From Fimbriimonadaceae bacterium (GTDB lineage: Bacteria; Armatimonadota; UBA10988): a stretch of DNA of 64,000 nucleotides. Shown here piece by piece: positions 40,648 through 49,923 of the stretch (within the stretch, counting starts at the first letter, position 1; each line of letters opens with the position of its first letter). The notes beneath the pieces were generated by a model. That model was not told the origin of the DNA and searched no databases. It saw nothing but the letters and a program-made list of their open reading frames with translations. The stretch covers positions 32,948 through 96,947 of the forward strand of contig JADZEX010000029.1 in NCBI GenBank assembly GCA_020850355.1. Direction: 5' to 3'. Position numbers and translations under genes: made by a program.

Positions 40648-42203
40648 GGGCGGGGGTCCCTCCGGGGGAGCCTGGTGACGACCGGCTTCGGAGTGCGGTC
40701 CGCCTGCCAGAGCCCCCACTTGTCTTCCATCGCAGCGTCCGGGCCCTGGAACTGCTGCACCTTCCAGGGCATGTCGAAGGCCTCGTAGGCGACCACCGCC
40801 AGGTCCAAGCTGGGCGCCAGGCGTTGCGCCGAGGCTTCCCACCAGGCGGCTTGGACCGTCGCGCTGAGCGGCGCCGGGCCGCTCGGCAGGCCGCTCTCTT
40901 TGACCAGCACCGGCCGCGCGGCGCCGGGCAGGCCGCGCAGCCAGCGCACCCGCTCGGCGGTCCAGGCGACGCCTGCCCGGACGTCGGCGCGGGCCGGGCC
41001 GGCGAAGACCCAGTGGATGATCGGCGCCAGAAAGTCGCCCATATCGCGCAGCGCGGCGTTGCTGTAGAGATGCACCGGCTCCGAAGTGCTCACCGGCACG
41101 CCCGGCAGGGCCTCCTGCAGCCGCGCGATGCCGGCCTGCAGCGTGGCCAGGTCGCAGCGCTTGAAGAGCTGCGTCTCATTGCCGACCAGCACAGCCAGCA
41201 ACTGCTCGGGGTGGGCGCGGCCGAACTCCGTGACGACCTGCTGCTCGTCGATGTCGGCCGGGTTCCAGAGGCCCGCAATCACCAGCATGCCCGCCGCGGC
41301 CGCGGCGCGCAGCACGCGGTCGCCGCCCAGCCGCCGGCCGGCGCCGTAGGTCACGATGCCGTCGAAGTACGGCCGCAGCGTCGCGAAGTCGGCCCGCAGG
41401 CTCTCGTCTGAGGGCGCCACGCCACGGTCGGGGTGGTAGTTGGTCGGCGTGTAGGCGATGAACCGCCGGTCACGCAACGCCTCGCGCAGGCGGGCCAGGC
41501 CGGCCGGCGCTGGGCGCGTGGCCGGCGCGCTAACGACCGGCGCCGGGCTGGCACCAGTGGCCAAGGGCTCGTAGCCGATGCGGTCCAGCCAGCAGCGCGT
41601 CACCGCGGGCTGCCCGGGCTGCTGGTCCTGGTTGAGCAGCAGGGTGAACCCGCTGACCACGGCCCGGCGAGCTGCCGGCGGCTGGCCGCGGAGGTCGAGT
41701 TCGTAGCGCTGCCAGGTGGTTGTCAGGACGAACGGATCGCTCTCCAGCGGGGCCGGCAGGCTATCGCCGTGGGGCTTGCCGGCGAGGGTCCCGAGCGCCA
41801 CGCGGATCCGCTCGCCGCCTTGCGCGCCGCGGGCCCACAGGACCAGCTTGCCGAAGCCCGACAGGTCGTACGGCTGCCCGCGGTCGTCGTCACCCCACCA
41901 GGCCGGCTCGGCCGGACCGCTGAAGGCCGCCACGCCCAGCCAGCCTGGCGGGCGCCAGGTGATCTCGACCGCGACACAGCGCTGGCCGTCGGCCGGGTCG
42001 GCGGTCGACTGCCAATCGATCCGAGCCATCTGCCCCGCCTCCGCCGGCATGTAACCGTAGGGCGTGAAGGGCATGTCGGGTTGGTCGTTGTAGACCCAGA
42101 ACCAGCCGTTGGCGTCGACCGGTGGCCGCCGCGGCTCGGCGCTCTGGGCGCAACCGGCCAGGGCCGTCAACAGCAGCGCCGCGAGCCATCGTGAGGCACC
42201 CAT
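40644..42203 (-). CDS. GH17-like lipoprotein (beta-1,3-glucanase type)
   Basis: A 519-residue lipoprotein. The signal peptide MGASRWLAALLLTALAGC ends in the lipobox LAGC. Residues about 30-210 look like a carbohydrate-binding beta-sandwich (WQRYELDLRGQP, then LLLNQDQQPGQPAVTRCWLD). The C-terminal TIM barrel starts FIAYTPTNYHPDRGV. The candidate acid/base is E343 in VLVGNETQ and the candidate nucleophile is E436 in LVKESGLPSG, corresponding to the VGNE and ETGWP motifs of GH17. A role in beta-1,3-glucan degradation is likely. GGAGG lies just before the ATG. The gene overlaps the FAD protein gene by 4 bases. Confidence 0.82.
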   Translation of the reverse strand: MGASRWLAALLLTALAGCAQSAEPRRPPVDANGWFWVYNDQPDMPFTPYGYMPAEAGQMARIDWQSTADPADGQRCVAVEITWRPPGWLGVAAFSGPAEPAWWGDDDRGQPYDLSGFGKLVLWARGAQGGERIRVALGTLAGKPHGDSLPAPLESDPFVLTTTWQRYELDLRGQPPAARRAVVSGFTLLLNQDQQPGQPAVTRCWLDRIGYEPLATGASPAPVVSAPATRPAPAGLARLREALRDRRFIAYTPTNYHPDRGVAPSDESLRADFATLRPYFDGIVTYGAGRRLGGDRVLRAAAAAGMLVIAGLWNPADIDEQQVVTEFGRAHPEQLLAVLVGNETQLFKRCDLATLQAGIARLQEALPGVPVSTSEPVHLYSNAALRDMGDFLAPIIHWVFAGPARADVRAGVAWTAERVRWLRGLPGAARPVLVKESGLPSGPAPLSATVQAAWWEASAQRLAPSLDLAVVAYEAFDMPWKVQQFQGPDAAMEDKWGLWQADRTPKPVVTRLPRRDPRP

Positions 42204-42221
42204 CGCACCCTCCAGCGCAGA

Positions 42222-43007
42222 CTACTGGTAACCATCCCACTCGGGCTCATTCTCGAACACCCAGCGGTAATAGTCCTGATTCTGCAGGTGCGCCGCCGCC
42301 GGCGCATCGACGATCACGGTGCAGCGGGGATGCAGTTGCAGGGCGGTCGCCGAGATCATCGAGGTCACCGGCCCTTCGACCGCCTGGGCGATGATGCCCG
42401 CCTTCTCCTCACCGGTCGCCAGCAGCAGGCAACGGCGGGCCTCCAGAATCGTGCCGACCCCCATCGTCAGCGCCCGGCGGGGCATCCGGGAGGGTGGATC
42501 GAAGAGCCCGGCGTTCTGCCGCAGGGTCTCGGGACTGAGCGCCTTGGCGCGGGTCCGGGAGTACATCGCCGAGAGCGGCTCGTTGAAGCCGATATGGCCC
42601 GTGCGGCCGATGCCGAGCAGTTGCAGATCGATCCCGCCACACTCCGCGATGGCCGCCTCGTAGCGGACGCACTCGCCCTCCAAGTCGTCGCTCTCGCCCC
42701 GCGGCAGGTGCGTGTTGCGGAGGTCGATGTTGACGTGCTGGAAGAGGTGGACGTACATGTAGTGGCGGTACGAGCCGACGTCGCCGCGCGGCAGGCCGAT
42801 GTACTCGTCGAGGTTGAAGGTGCGGCAGAGCGAGAAGTCGAGCCCCGCGCCGAGGTGCATCTCGACCAGCCGCCGGTAGACCCCTTCCATGGTGCGGCCG
42901 GTGGCCAGCCCCAACACGGCGTGCGGCTTGCTGCTCAGCAGGTCGCGCAGCAGCAGCGCCGTGAGGTCGACGGCGTCCTGCTGCGTCTCGCGGATGATCA
43001 CTTCCAT
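42222..43007 (-). CDS. nagB: Glucosamine-6-phosphate deaminase-like protein NagB
   Basis: A 261-residue enzyme that converts glucosamine-6-phosphate to fructose-6-phosphate and ammonia. LGLATGRTMEGVYRRLV, FNLDEYIGL, GSYRHYMYVHLFQH and LLGIGRTGHIGFNEP are the family blocks. The general-acid loop lies near FNEP. The usual GxDGH aspartate reads T here (GRTGH), a variation worth noting. It links this region to amino-sugar use. A strong hairpin lies between it and the upstream sugar isomerase gene. Confidence 0.9.
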   Translation of the reverse strand: MEVIIRETQQDAVDLTALLLRDLLSSKPHAVLGLATGRTMEGVYRRLVEMHLGAGLDFSLCRTFNLDEYIGLPRGDVGSYRHYMYVHLFQHVNIDLRNTHLPRGESDDLEGECVRYEAAIAECGGIDLQLLGIGRTGHIGFNEPLSAMYSRTRAKALSPETLRQNAGLFDPPSRMPRRALTMGVGTILEARRCLLLATGEEKAGIIAQAVEGPVTSMISATALQLHPRCTVIVDAPAAAHLQNQDYYRWVFENEPEWDGYQ

Positions 43008-43019
43008 GGGGCGGCGGTT

Positions 43020-43055
43020 CGGGGCCGGGCCGCGCTTTCCTGCCGCCCGGCCCCG
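43020..43055 (-). terminator. Strong hairpin between isomerase gene and nagB
   Basis: An 11-bp perfect inverted repeat (43020-43030 with 43045-43055, arms CGGGGCCGGGC and GCCCGGCCCCG) with a 14-base loop. It sits 13 bases before the nagB ATG and 13 beyond the isomerase stop. No T-run follows on the minus strand, so it may be an RNA-processing or attenuating structure, not a simple terminator. Confidence 0.4.
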
Positions 43056-43068
43056 TCGCCGCGCTGGC

Positions 43069-43833
43069 TCAGAGGCTGGCCAGAATGCCGCGCAGGTTGT
43101 CGTGGCTGGTCTTGGCGCTGACCAGCGAGTCGCCGGCGCAGCGGTCCTGCTCGACGATCCAGGCCGCCACGTTGCCGCCGGCGCAGGCTTTGATGATGCC
43201 CGCGAAGTCGAGCACGCCGGTGCCCACCTCGGTGAAGGTGCGCGGCTCGCTGGCGGTCATGTCCTTGAGGTGAATCAGCGGTGCCCGACCGCGGTAGCGG
43301 GTGACGTAGTCCACGGGGCACTGCCCGCCGAAGCGAACCCAGTAGGTGTCGATCTCCGCCATCAGCAGGTCGGCTGGCGCACTCTGGTAGAGCAGATCGA
43401 GCCCGTAGACGCCATCCTCTTGGACGTCGAACTCGAAGGCGTGGTTGTGGTAGCAGAGCTGCAGGCCCGCGGCTTGGAGCGTGGCGCCGTACTCGGCGAA
43501 CTTGGCGCCCATCGCGCGCCAGGCCGCGGCGTCGCGGCGCAGTTCTTCGCCCAGGTAAGGCACCACCACGTAGGGGTTGCCGATGGCGAGGTTGTAGTCG
43601 ATCACCTGCGGCAGGTCGGCTTCCAGCTCGGCCAGGCCGACATGGCTGCCGCAGCGGGCGAACCCGCAATCGTCCAGCAAGGCGTTCAGCGCGGCCGCAC
43701 TGAGGCCGCCGGTGCCGGCGATCTCGACGCCCTGGTAGCCGATCTCCGCCACCTGGCGGTAGGTGCCGGCAAAGTCCGCGGCGGTCTTGTCGCGCACGGT
43801 GTACATCTGCAGCGCAACGGGGATGCTGCCCAT
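43069..43833 (-). CDS. Sugar phosphate isomerase/epimerase (AP-endonuclease-2 TIM barrel)
   Basis: A 254-residue xylose-isomerase-like TIM barrel. IPVALQMYTVRDKTAADFAG is the characteristic start. Metal-site pieces include GVEIAG, LQLCYHNHAFEF, LMAEIDTYWV, APLIHLKDM and AAWIVEQD. Substrate is unknown; such enzymes often work with Gfo/Idh/MocA oxidoreductases. The ATG at 43833 follows GGAGG by 10 bases. It is first in the minus-strand run through nagB, the GH17-like lipoprotein and the FAD protein. Confidence 0.9.
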   Translation of the reverse strand: MGSIPVALQMYTVRDKTAADFAGTYRQVAEIGYQGVEIAGTGGLSAAALNALLDDCGFARCGSHVGLAELEADLPQVIDYNLAIGNPYVVVPYLGEELRRDAAAWRAMGAKFAEYGATLQAAGLQLCYHNHAFEFDVQEDGVYGLDLLYQSAPADLLMAEIDTYWVRFGGQCPVDYVTRYRGRAPLIHLKDMTASEPRTFTEVGTGVLDFAGIIKACAGGNVAAWIVEQDRCAGDSLVSAKTSHDNLRGILASL

Positions 43834-43935
43834 CGTTAGGAGTCCTCCAACCCGACCAAACGCTGCAACGCCTTGGCCCCGATGTCCCGCAGAGGAGCGC
43901 GGGCCGACGGCGCGAACTGGCCGGCGGAGATGCGT

Positions 43936-44856
43936 GTGTCTGCTGCTGCCACCGTGCGGGGTCGGTTGCATCGCGGGTTGGTGGCCAGCCCGCCGACGCC
44001 CTGTCTGGCGACCGGGAGCATCGCCTGGGAGGCGACCGCCGCCTACGCGGCGAGCCTGCTCCGCGAACCGCTGGTCGGGGTCGCCGTGGGGCCTCTGCCG
44101 GGTCGCCCGCCGGCCGACGATGCCGCCTGGCTGGAGCTCTGGCTGGAGGCCAGCCAGGCCGCCGGGAAGCTCTGCCTGGTGCGCTGCGACCCGCTGTCCG
44201 ACGAGACCGAGGAGCCCGCCGCCTGGCTCCGCGACGAGCTGCCGCGGCTGGCCGGACTGGGGGTGGCGGCGGTGCTGCTGGAACCGCCGTTGCCGGAGGT
44301 TGGGGCGGGCGAGGCGGCCTGGTACGAAGCCGCCGCTGCGGGGCCCCTGCCGCTGGTGCCGGTGTGGCGCTGGAGCGGTGGCGACCGCGCGGTCTGGCGC
44401 GCTCTGCTGGCCGCCCCGGCGACCGCCGCGGTGCTGGTCGAAAGCGGGCTGCTGACCGACCTGCAGGAGGTGGCCGGCCTGGTCAAAGACGAGTTTGGCG
44501 AGCTGCCGGTGCTGACGGGCCACGACCGGCATCTGGCCGCCGACCTGCTGGCCGGCGCGGTGGGCGCGGTGCTGGCGGCGGCGGCGGTCTGGCCGCGGCC
44601 GCTGGCGGCCCTGCTACAGGACGCCTGGGACGGCCATTGGCCGGACTTCGTGGCGCGCGCCGCGATGCTCGACCTGGCGGCCCTGGCGGCGTTTCCCGAG
44701 GACGGCGCCGACGCGGAGGCGCGGCTGCTGGAGCTGCTGCACCTGGAGGGGCGCCTGCCCGACGAGGCGGTCTGGGACGCGACTGGGCAACGGCTGGCGG
44801 CCGACGCGGCGGCGACGCTGCGCTGGAAGGCCGGCGCGGTGCGGGGAGGACGTTAG
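43936..44856 (+). CDS. DHDPS/NAL-fold protein lacking the Schiff-base lysine
   Basis: A 306-residue protein whose overall pattern is that of dihydrodipicolinate synthase and N-acetylneuraminate lyase: the N-terminal barrel entry, AGLGVAAVLLEPP, PLPLVPVWRWSGGDRAVWRA and LPVLTGHDRHLAADLLAGAV then GAVLAAAAVWPRPLAALLQD. The segment AAVLVESGLLTDLQ (near residue 165) corresponds to the GIKxxxGDL region, but no lysine is present, and the YNxP tyrosine region reads VWRW. It is therefore unlikely to do aldolase chemistry by the family mechanism. The GTG at 43936, with GGAG 6 bases upstream, is preferred. Earlier in-frame starts reach 43873. Confidence 0.68.
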   Translation: MSAAATVRGRLHRGLVASPPTPCLATGSIAWEATAAYAASLLREPLVGVAVGPLPGRPPADDAAWLELWLEASQAAGKLCLVRCDPLSDETEEPAAWLRDELPRLAGLGVAAVLLEPPLPEVGAGEAAWYEAAAAGPLPLVPVWRWSGGDRAVWRALLAAPATAAVLVESGLLTDLQEVAGLVKDEFGELPVLTGHDRHLAADLLAGAVGAVLAAAAVWPRPLAALLQDAWDGHWPDFVARAAMLDLAALAAFPEDGADAEARLLELLHLEGRLPDEAVWDATGQRLAADAAATLRWKAGAVRGGR

Positions 44857-44858
44857 CC

Positions 44859-46748
44859 TTGACGGTGCTGCTGCTGTGTGGCCTGCTGGCCGCGGCCGAG
44901 GCGGATCCGTTCGGCCCCGCCCTGGCCCAGGTGCATCCGTGGCAGGTCCGCCAGGCGCTGACGCACACCTTGCTGGAGGCGCCGCGCGACGGTCCGGCCG
45001 GCGCCGCCTGGCGACGGCTGCTGCCGGTGCTGCTGCTGGAGACCCCCGACCCGGCGCCCCGCGACTCCGAGAGTGCCGCGGCGTGGGCCGTCCGGTTGGC
45101 GGGGCCGGTGCTGTCGCGCTGGGAGCAGCCGTCGCGCGAGCCCGCGGTGCTGGCGCTGGTGGCGGTCCTGCGGGCCGCCCTGGGAGAGGCGCTGCCGGTC
45201 ACCGCGCTGCGGCCCGCCGCGGCGGCCGCCGGTCGGGCCGGGGGCGCCGCCGAGCTGGCCTGGCTGGAGCCGCTGGCAGCCGCCGAGGCAAGTTGCCGCG
45301 AGGCACTGGCCGCCTGTTACCGCAATGCGGGACGGGTCGACCAGGCGGTCGCCCTGCTGCCGCAACTGCCGGCGCAGTCGCCCTGGTTGCAGGCCGAGCT
45401 GACCGCCGCCGGCCGCAGCCGGCAGGTCGGGCTGCCGCTTGACCTGCGCCTGGCGGTCCCCAGCACGGTTGGCCTGGCCGCGCTGACCGCCTGCGGGCCC
45501 GGCCGGCCTCTAGGCGAGTGGGTCACCTGGCGGTGGCACAACGGCGGCCCGCAGCCGGCCCGGCTGAGCCTGCGGGTCGAGCTACCGCAGATCACCGAAG
45601 AGGCGCGGCGCGACGTGACGATTCCCGCCGGCCAGACGCTCAGCGTCGGCGTCAGCCCGGCGCTGCGAGCTGACCTGAGCAGCCTGCCGGAGCGGCCGGT
45701 GAGCCTCCGGCTGCGGGCTGACCTGGACACCGCCGACGGGCCGCTGACGCTCCACGACACCACCGCGCCGCTGCCCACCGTGGCCGACGAGGCACCGCTC
45801 GAGCTCTCCTTCGAGGCCGTTGCGGCGGTGCTGGCCGCAGCTGGGCGAGTCCGCCGCCAGACGCCGGAGACCCTGCCCACGGCGCGGCCGCTGCCGGGGC
45901 TGGGGCTGGCCGGCTACCAGGCCCTGGCCGGCGAGCTGCGCCCGCAGACGCAGCCGGTCTGGCTGTTGCAGGCCGGGCCACGCTGGCTGCTCGGCCTCTG
46001 GCCCAGCTCGCGCTGGGGGCTGGTGCGGCTGGTCGACCACCTCGGCGCGGTGCGCCGGCCGAGTGCGCCGACCGTGCCTCACGAGCCGGCCCGCCGGGCT
46101 GGCTTCCTGCCGACCGCCGACCGTGGCGCGGTGCAGCTCGACCCGACCCGCGACGGGCTGCACAGCAAGCCGGGCCAGGCGCTCGGCGTCGGCATCCTGC
46201 CTGTCACCAGCGACGAGCAACCGGTCGGCAGCCTCGACCTGACAGTCGCCACGCCGGGCGGGCCGAGCGTCTGGCTGGAGCCGGCGCAGTTGGCGCAGTA
46301 CGGCCTGGCGGCGGCGCTGGCCGACGGTCGCGAGGCGGCGCAGCCGGCCCTCGTGGCAGCGCTCGCGGCGACCCGGCCGGAGGCCTGCCGGCGGCTCGCC
46401 AAGGAGCACCTGCGGGCCGTCGAGGGCGACGGGCAGGTCCTTGAGACCATCTTGGAGGGCCGTTACCATCTGCTCCTGAACGAGCAGCGGGGCTGGTCGT
46501 TCTTCGGCCACGACAAGCCCGATGGGCGCGGCGCGGCGCAGCCGCTGACGGATCGTGAACAGGCCCTGGTGCAGGACCTGCTGCGCCGCCTCGACGAGCT
46601 TTGGCAGCAGCGCGAGCTGGCCGCGCGGCTCGTCTGGCGGCTGGAGCTGCTGGCGGCCGCCGACCCGGCCGACCGCGCGATGTTGGAGCCGGCGGCGCGG
46701 CTGGTGGAAGTTGCCCCCAGCGCCTCGCCGGCCGGGAGTGAGCCATGA
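44859..46748 (+). CDS. Secreted protein of unknown function
   Basis: A 629-residue exported protein. The TTG start at 44859 is 8 bases after GGAGGA and 2 bases after the previous stop; it begins a signal peptide LTVLLLCGLLAAAEA. Residues about 30-190 are helical and alanine/leucine-rich, possibly repeat-like (LAACYRNAGRVDQAVALLPQ suggests TPR-like units). The central part (about 190-320) is a beta-sandwich of CARDB/Ig type (LGEWVTWRWHNGGPQPARLS). The C-terminal part mixes strands and helices. It shares ATGA with the large hydrolase gene, so the two are likely functional partners at the envelope. Confidence 0.68.
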   Translation: MTVLLLCGLLAAAEADPFGPALAQVHPWQVRQALTHTLLEAPRDGPAGAAWRRLLPVLLLETPDPAPRDSESAAAWAVRLAGPVLSRWEQPSREPAVLALVAVLRAALGEALPVTALRPAAAAAGRAGGAAELAWLEPLAAAEASCREALAACYRNAGRVDQAVALLPQLPAQSPWLQAELTAAGRSRQVGLPLDLRLAVPSTVGLAALTACGPGRPLGEWVTWRWHNGGPQPARLSLRVELPQITEEARRDVTIPAGQTLSVGVSPALRADLSSLPERPVSLRLRADLDTADGPLTLHDTTAPLPTVADEAPLELSFEAVAAVLAAAGRVRRQTPETLPTARPLPGLGLAGYQALAGELRPQTQPVWLLQAGPRWLLGLWPSSRWGLVRLVDHLGAVRRPSAPTVPHEPARRAGFLPTADRGAVQLDPTRDGLHSKPGQALGVGILPVTSDEQPVGSLDLTVATPGGPSVWLEPAQLAQYGLAAALADGREAAQPALVAALAATRPEACRRLAKEHLRAVEGDGQVLETILEGRYHLLLNEQRGWSFFGHDKPDGRGAAQPLTDREQALVQDLLRRLDELWQQRELAARLVWRLELLAAADPADRAMLEPAARLVEVAPSASPAGSEP

Positions 46749-49700
46749 CCCTCGCCACGCTGCTGCTGTCCCTCTGCCTGGCGGTCCCGCCGACCCAGCA
46801 CGTCAGCGCGGGGAGTCTCGAAGTCGAGGTCGCCGCCGGCGTCGTCCGACAGCTCACCAACCGGCTGACCGGCGAGACCCTGACCGCCGCGCCTGGCCCG
46901 CTGCACGGCGCCTGGCGCCAGACCGCGCCCGGGCGCTGCAGCCTGCTCAGCGACGCGACCAACGAGTTCGCCACGCTGACCACGCGCTTCACCGCCGACG
47001 GCGAGCGGGTGGTGGTGCAGCAGTCCGGCCGCAGCACCGCTGGCGGGCTGCGGGGGGTGCAGTGGGGTCTCACCGTGCCCGACACGGCGGTGCTCTACGT
47101 GCCCGGCCTGTCGGGTCAGCGCCTCGACCGCGAGGCGCCGGTCGAGCGCCTGGAGCTGCGTTACCCGATCTCCTGGGAGTGTCAATTCGTGCTGATCCAA
47201 ACCGCGCGGGGCGGGTTCCTGGTGCAGGCCACCGACGACGCCGCGGTCTTCAAGGCGCTGCATCTGCGGCACCACGACGGGGTCTGGGAGATTGGTTGCG
47301 AGGCCCAGGCCGAGGGGCCGTGGGCAACCGCGCGGGAGGCCGCCGGGACGACCTGGTGGATCCAGGCTTACCGCGGCGATTGGAGCGCTGGGGCGGCGAT
47401 CTACCGGCAGTGGGCCGAACAGACCTTCCGGCCGGTGCCCGTCGTCGCGCAGCAGCCGAGCTGGGTCAAGGACCTCGCCCTGGTGGTGATCAGCGGCCTG
47501 GAGCCGCTGCTGCTGGAGGCCCTGGCGAAGCGCTGCCCGCCGGCCCAGACGCTGATCTATGTGCCCGGCTGGCGGCGCGACGGGTACGACCGGAACTACC
47601 CCGACTACACCCCGGCGGACGGCTTCGTCGAGCAGATCCGCGCCGCGCGGGCGCGTGGGTTCCGGGTCATGCTGCACGTCAACTACTTCGGCTGCACGCC
47701 CGAGAACCCCGCCTACGAGGCACTCAAGGCGTACCACGTGCGGCGCAGTTGGGATGGTCAGCTCGACTACTGGGACTGGCAGCGCAGTACGCCGCCGATC
47801 AAGTTCGCCTACCTCAACCCGGCCGCCCGCGCCTGGCGGGAGCTGTTCGTGCGCAAGATGCGCGAGGTGGTCGCCTTGACCGGCTGCGATGCGCTGCACC
47901 TCGACCAGACGCTCTGCATCGACAACGACCAGAACGGGCGGATCGACGGCCTGAACATGATGCAGGGCGCGCTGGCGCTGCACCGTGAACTGCGCGTGGC
48001 GTTGCCGCAGGTGGCGCTGTCGGGCGAGGGACTGAACGAGATCACTTACCGCGACGAGGCCCTGGCGCAACGGCACCTGACGGGGCTCGACCACGCCGAT
48101 CACCGCTGGGACCTGGAGCGGATCGCCGCCAGCCACGCGGTCTCGTCGGCGGTGCTGCGGCCGTACACGGCCATCTACGGCTACCTCGGCCACACCACCC
48201 CGCTCGACACACCCTACTGGCTGGCCTGGCAGAGCGGCTACGAACACTTCGGCGTGCTGCCGACCTTCGCCCGGGCCAACGCCAGCGACGCGGCCAGCGA
48301 GCAGCCGGCGCTGCAGCAACTGTGGCGCGAGGTCGGCTTCTGGGCGACTGCGCGGCCGCAGCCGCAGTTCGACACCTGGGCGCCCGAGGAGCGCTTCGTC
48401 TGGCAGACCGCCGACGGCCGGCGGGTCGCCTGGCGGACGGTGGCGGGCGGCAGCGAACTGGTCTGTGGCCCCACGGTCCTGGCGCGGCGGTTGCACGGTG
48501 CCGAGCGGGTCGCCGTGGCGGGCCGCGTTGAGGGTGCGGTGGCCTGGGACGCGGCCGGCTGCTTCGGCCTCGACCCCGGCGAGAACTACCTCTGGAGTCC
48601 GACCCCGCCGGCGGCGAACGCGGTCCACGTCGCGGCGGCCTCGCGGCCGGTGCAGCTCAGCGGCCAGTTGGACGGCGCCCTGGGCCTGCTCCGCGTCGGC
48701 GACCGCGCCGCCGCGGTCGACCTGCGGGCGCAACGGACCAATGTCGAGGTCGGCGTGCGGCTGCGCGACGGCGCGCCGCTGTGGCAGCCGGGGCTGATGC
48801 TGGACCATCCCTCCGGCGGGGTGGTGCAGTTGCGCAGCGGCGGGCTGTTCGTCCATCCGCCCTGGAAGGCAGACGGCCTCCCCAGCGGCCCGGTCGGCGC
48901 CGAGGTTGGCCTTGGGTCGACCGTGGTGCGCTGGCGTCTGCGCCTGCCGCCGGCGCCGCTGGAGTTCCGCAGCGAAGTCGGCCTGGACCCGGGCGCCAAC
49001 CGCGAGCAGACCGACGGCGTGACCTTCACCGTCAGCGCCCAGCCGGCGACCGGGGCCGCGCTGACCGCCAGCCGCCACGTGCCCTGGGGCGACCCGCAAG
49101 TACTGCGCCTCGACCTGGCGCCGCTGGCTGGGCAGGAGATCGCGCTCAGCCTGGAGTCGGCGCCCGGCCCGGCGGGCCAGGTCAGTTTCGACTGGTCGCT
49201 CTGGCTACGGCCGCGCCTGGAACCGCTGCCGCGGCCGGTGACGCTGACCTTGGCCAACCGCCGCTGGCTGGCGGCGGTCGGACCCGCCGGCGAGGTGGCC
49301 CTCAGCGGCGAGCCGCAGCAGCTCACGACGCTGCCGGGGGCGGTCTACCTGCTGTCGACGCCGCCCCAGGCGGTGCAGGCCGGCGACGACCTCGGCAAGC
49401 TGACCGCCAGCGCGGTGCTGGAGGACGACACCGGTCGCTGGACGGCGCCCTTCGGCTTTCAACAGGCCTCGGTCGGCAGCCACAGCGTCGGCCACCAGGT
49501 GCGGCTGGGCTGGACGACCCATCCGCCGAACGACGGCCGGATCCGCACCCACTTCGCGCTGCGGCTGCCGGCGGCGCCGCTGCGGCTGGAGGGCTTCGTC
49601 GGCCTGCGCGACGGCAACCAGTCGAAGGGCGCGCTGTTTCGGATCGAGGCCAATGGCGCGACGGTTTGGGAGCAGGCGGTGGCCGGTGGACCGGGCCGCT

Positions 49701-49834
49701 GGCAGCCCTGCCTGGCCGACCTGCGCCGCTGGGCCGGGCAACTGGTGGTGCTGACGCTGGTGGTCGACTCGCAGGGCGACTACGGCTTCGACTGGGCCTG
49801 TTGGGGCGACTTGCGGCTGCGCGCGGCAGACTAG
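46745..49834 (+). CDS. Large secreted glycoside-hydrolase-like protein with C-terminal binding domains
   Basis: A 1029-residue exported protein. A signal peptide (about 1-15) precedes an N-terminal beta domain (to about 220). A TIM barrel follows: LIYVPGWRRDGYDRNYPDYT, FRVMLHVNYFGCTPEN, then CDALHLDQTLCIDNDQNGRI. D379-like aspartates in HLDQT and the later GEGLNE are candidate catalytic residues. The pattern resembles the DUF6259 type of GH-D-related hydrolases. After a short beta domain, two C-terminal modules of NPCBM-like character appear (EVGLDPGANREQTDGVTFTV and FVGLRDGNQSKGALFRIEA), which would bind glycans. It overlaps the preceding gene by 4 bases. Confidence 0.75.
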   Translation: MTLATLLLSLCLAVPPTQHVSAGSLEVEVAAGVVRQLTNRLTGETLTAAPGPLHGAWRQTAPGRCSLLSDATNEFATLTTRFTADGERVVVQQSGRSTAGGLRGVQWGLTVPDTAVLYVPGLSGQRLDREAPVERLELRYPISWECQFVLIQTARGGFLVQATDDAAVFKALHLRHHDGVWEIGCEAQAEGPWATAREAAGTTWWIQAYRGDWSAGAAIYRQWAEQTFRPVPVVAQQPSWVKDLALVVISGLEPLLLEALAKRCPPAQTLIYVPGWRRDGYDRNYPDYTPADGFVEQIRAARARGFRVMLHVNYFGCTPENPAYEALKAYHVRRSWDGQLDYWDWQRSTPPIKFAYLNPAARAWRELFVRKMREVVALTGCDALHLDQTLCIDNDQNGRIDGLNMMQGALALHRELRVALPQVALSGEGLNEITYRDEALAQRHLTGLDHADHRWDLERIAASHAVSSAVLRPYTAIYGYLGHTTPLDTPYWLAWQSGYEHFGVLPTFARANASDAASEQPALQQLWREVGFWATARPQPQFDTWAPEERFVWQTADGRRVAWRTVAGGSELVCGPTVLARRLHGAERVAVAGRVEGAVAWDAAGCFGLDPGENYLWSPTPPAANAVHVAAASRPVQLSGQLDGALGLLRVGDRAAAVDLRAQRTNVEVGVRLRDGAPLWQPGLMLDHPSGGVVQLRSGGLFVHPPWKADGLPSGPVGAEVGLGSTVVRWRLRLPPAPLEFRSEVGLDPGANREQTDGVTFTVSAQPATGAALTASRHVPWGDPQVLRLDLAPLAGQEIALSLESAPGPAGQVSFDWSLWLRPRLEPLPRPVTLTLANRRWLAAVGPAGEVALSGEPQQLTTLPGAVYLLSTPPQAVQAGDDLGKLTASAVLEDDTGRWTAPFGFQQASVGSHSVGHQVRLGWTTHPPNDGRIRTHFALRLPAAPLRLEGFVGLRDGNQSKGALFRIEANGATVWEQAVAGGPGRWQPCLADLRRWAGQLVVLTLVVDSQGDYGFDWACWGDLRLRAAD

Positions 49835-49923
49835 CGGAGGAGTGGCCGGGGCCGACGGCCAATCCGTGATGCCAGTCAGTGGGCCGGCATAGCAGCCGGT
49901 CGGATTGCTTGGAGACTTGCCTT

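Noticed and set aside
43936..44856. Naming the gene dapA or nanA
   Set aside because: The catalytic lysine and tyrosine blocks are missing, so an aldolase name would mislead despite the fold pattern and nearby nagB.
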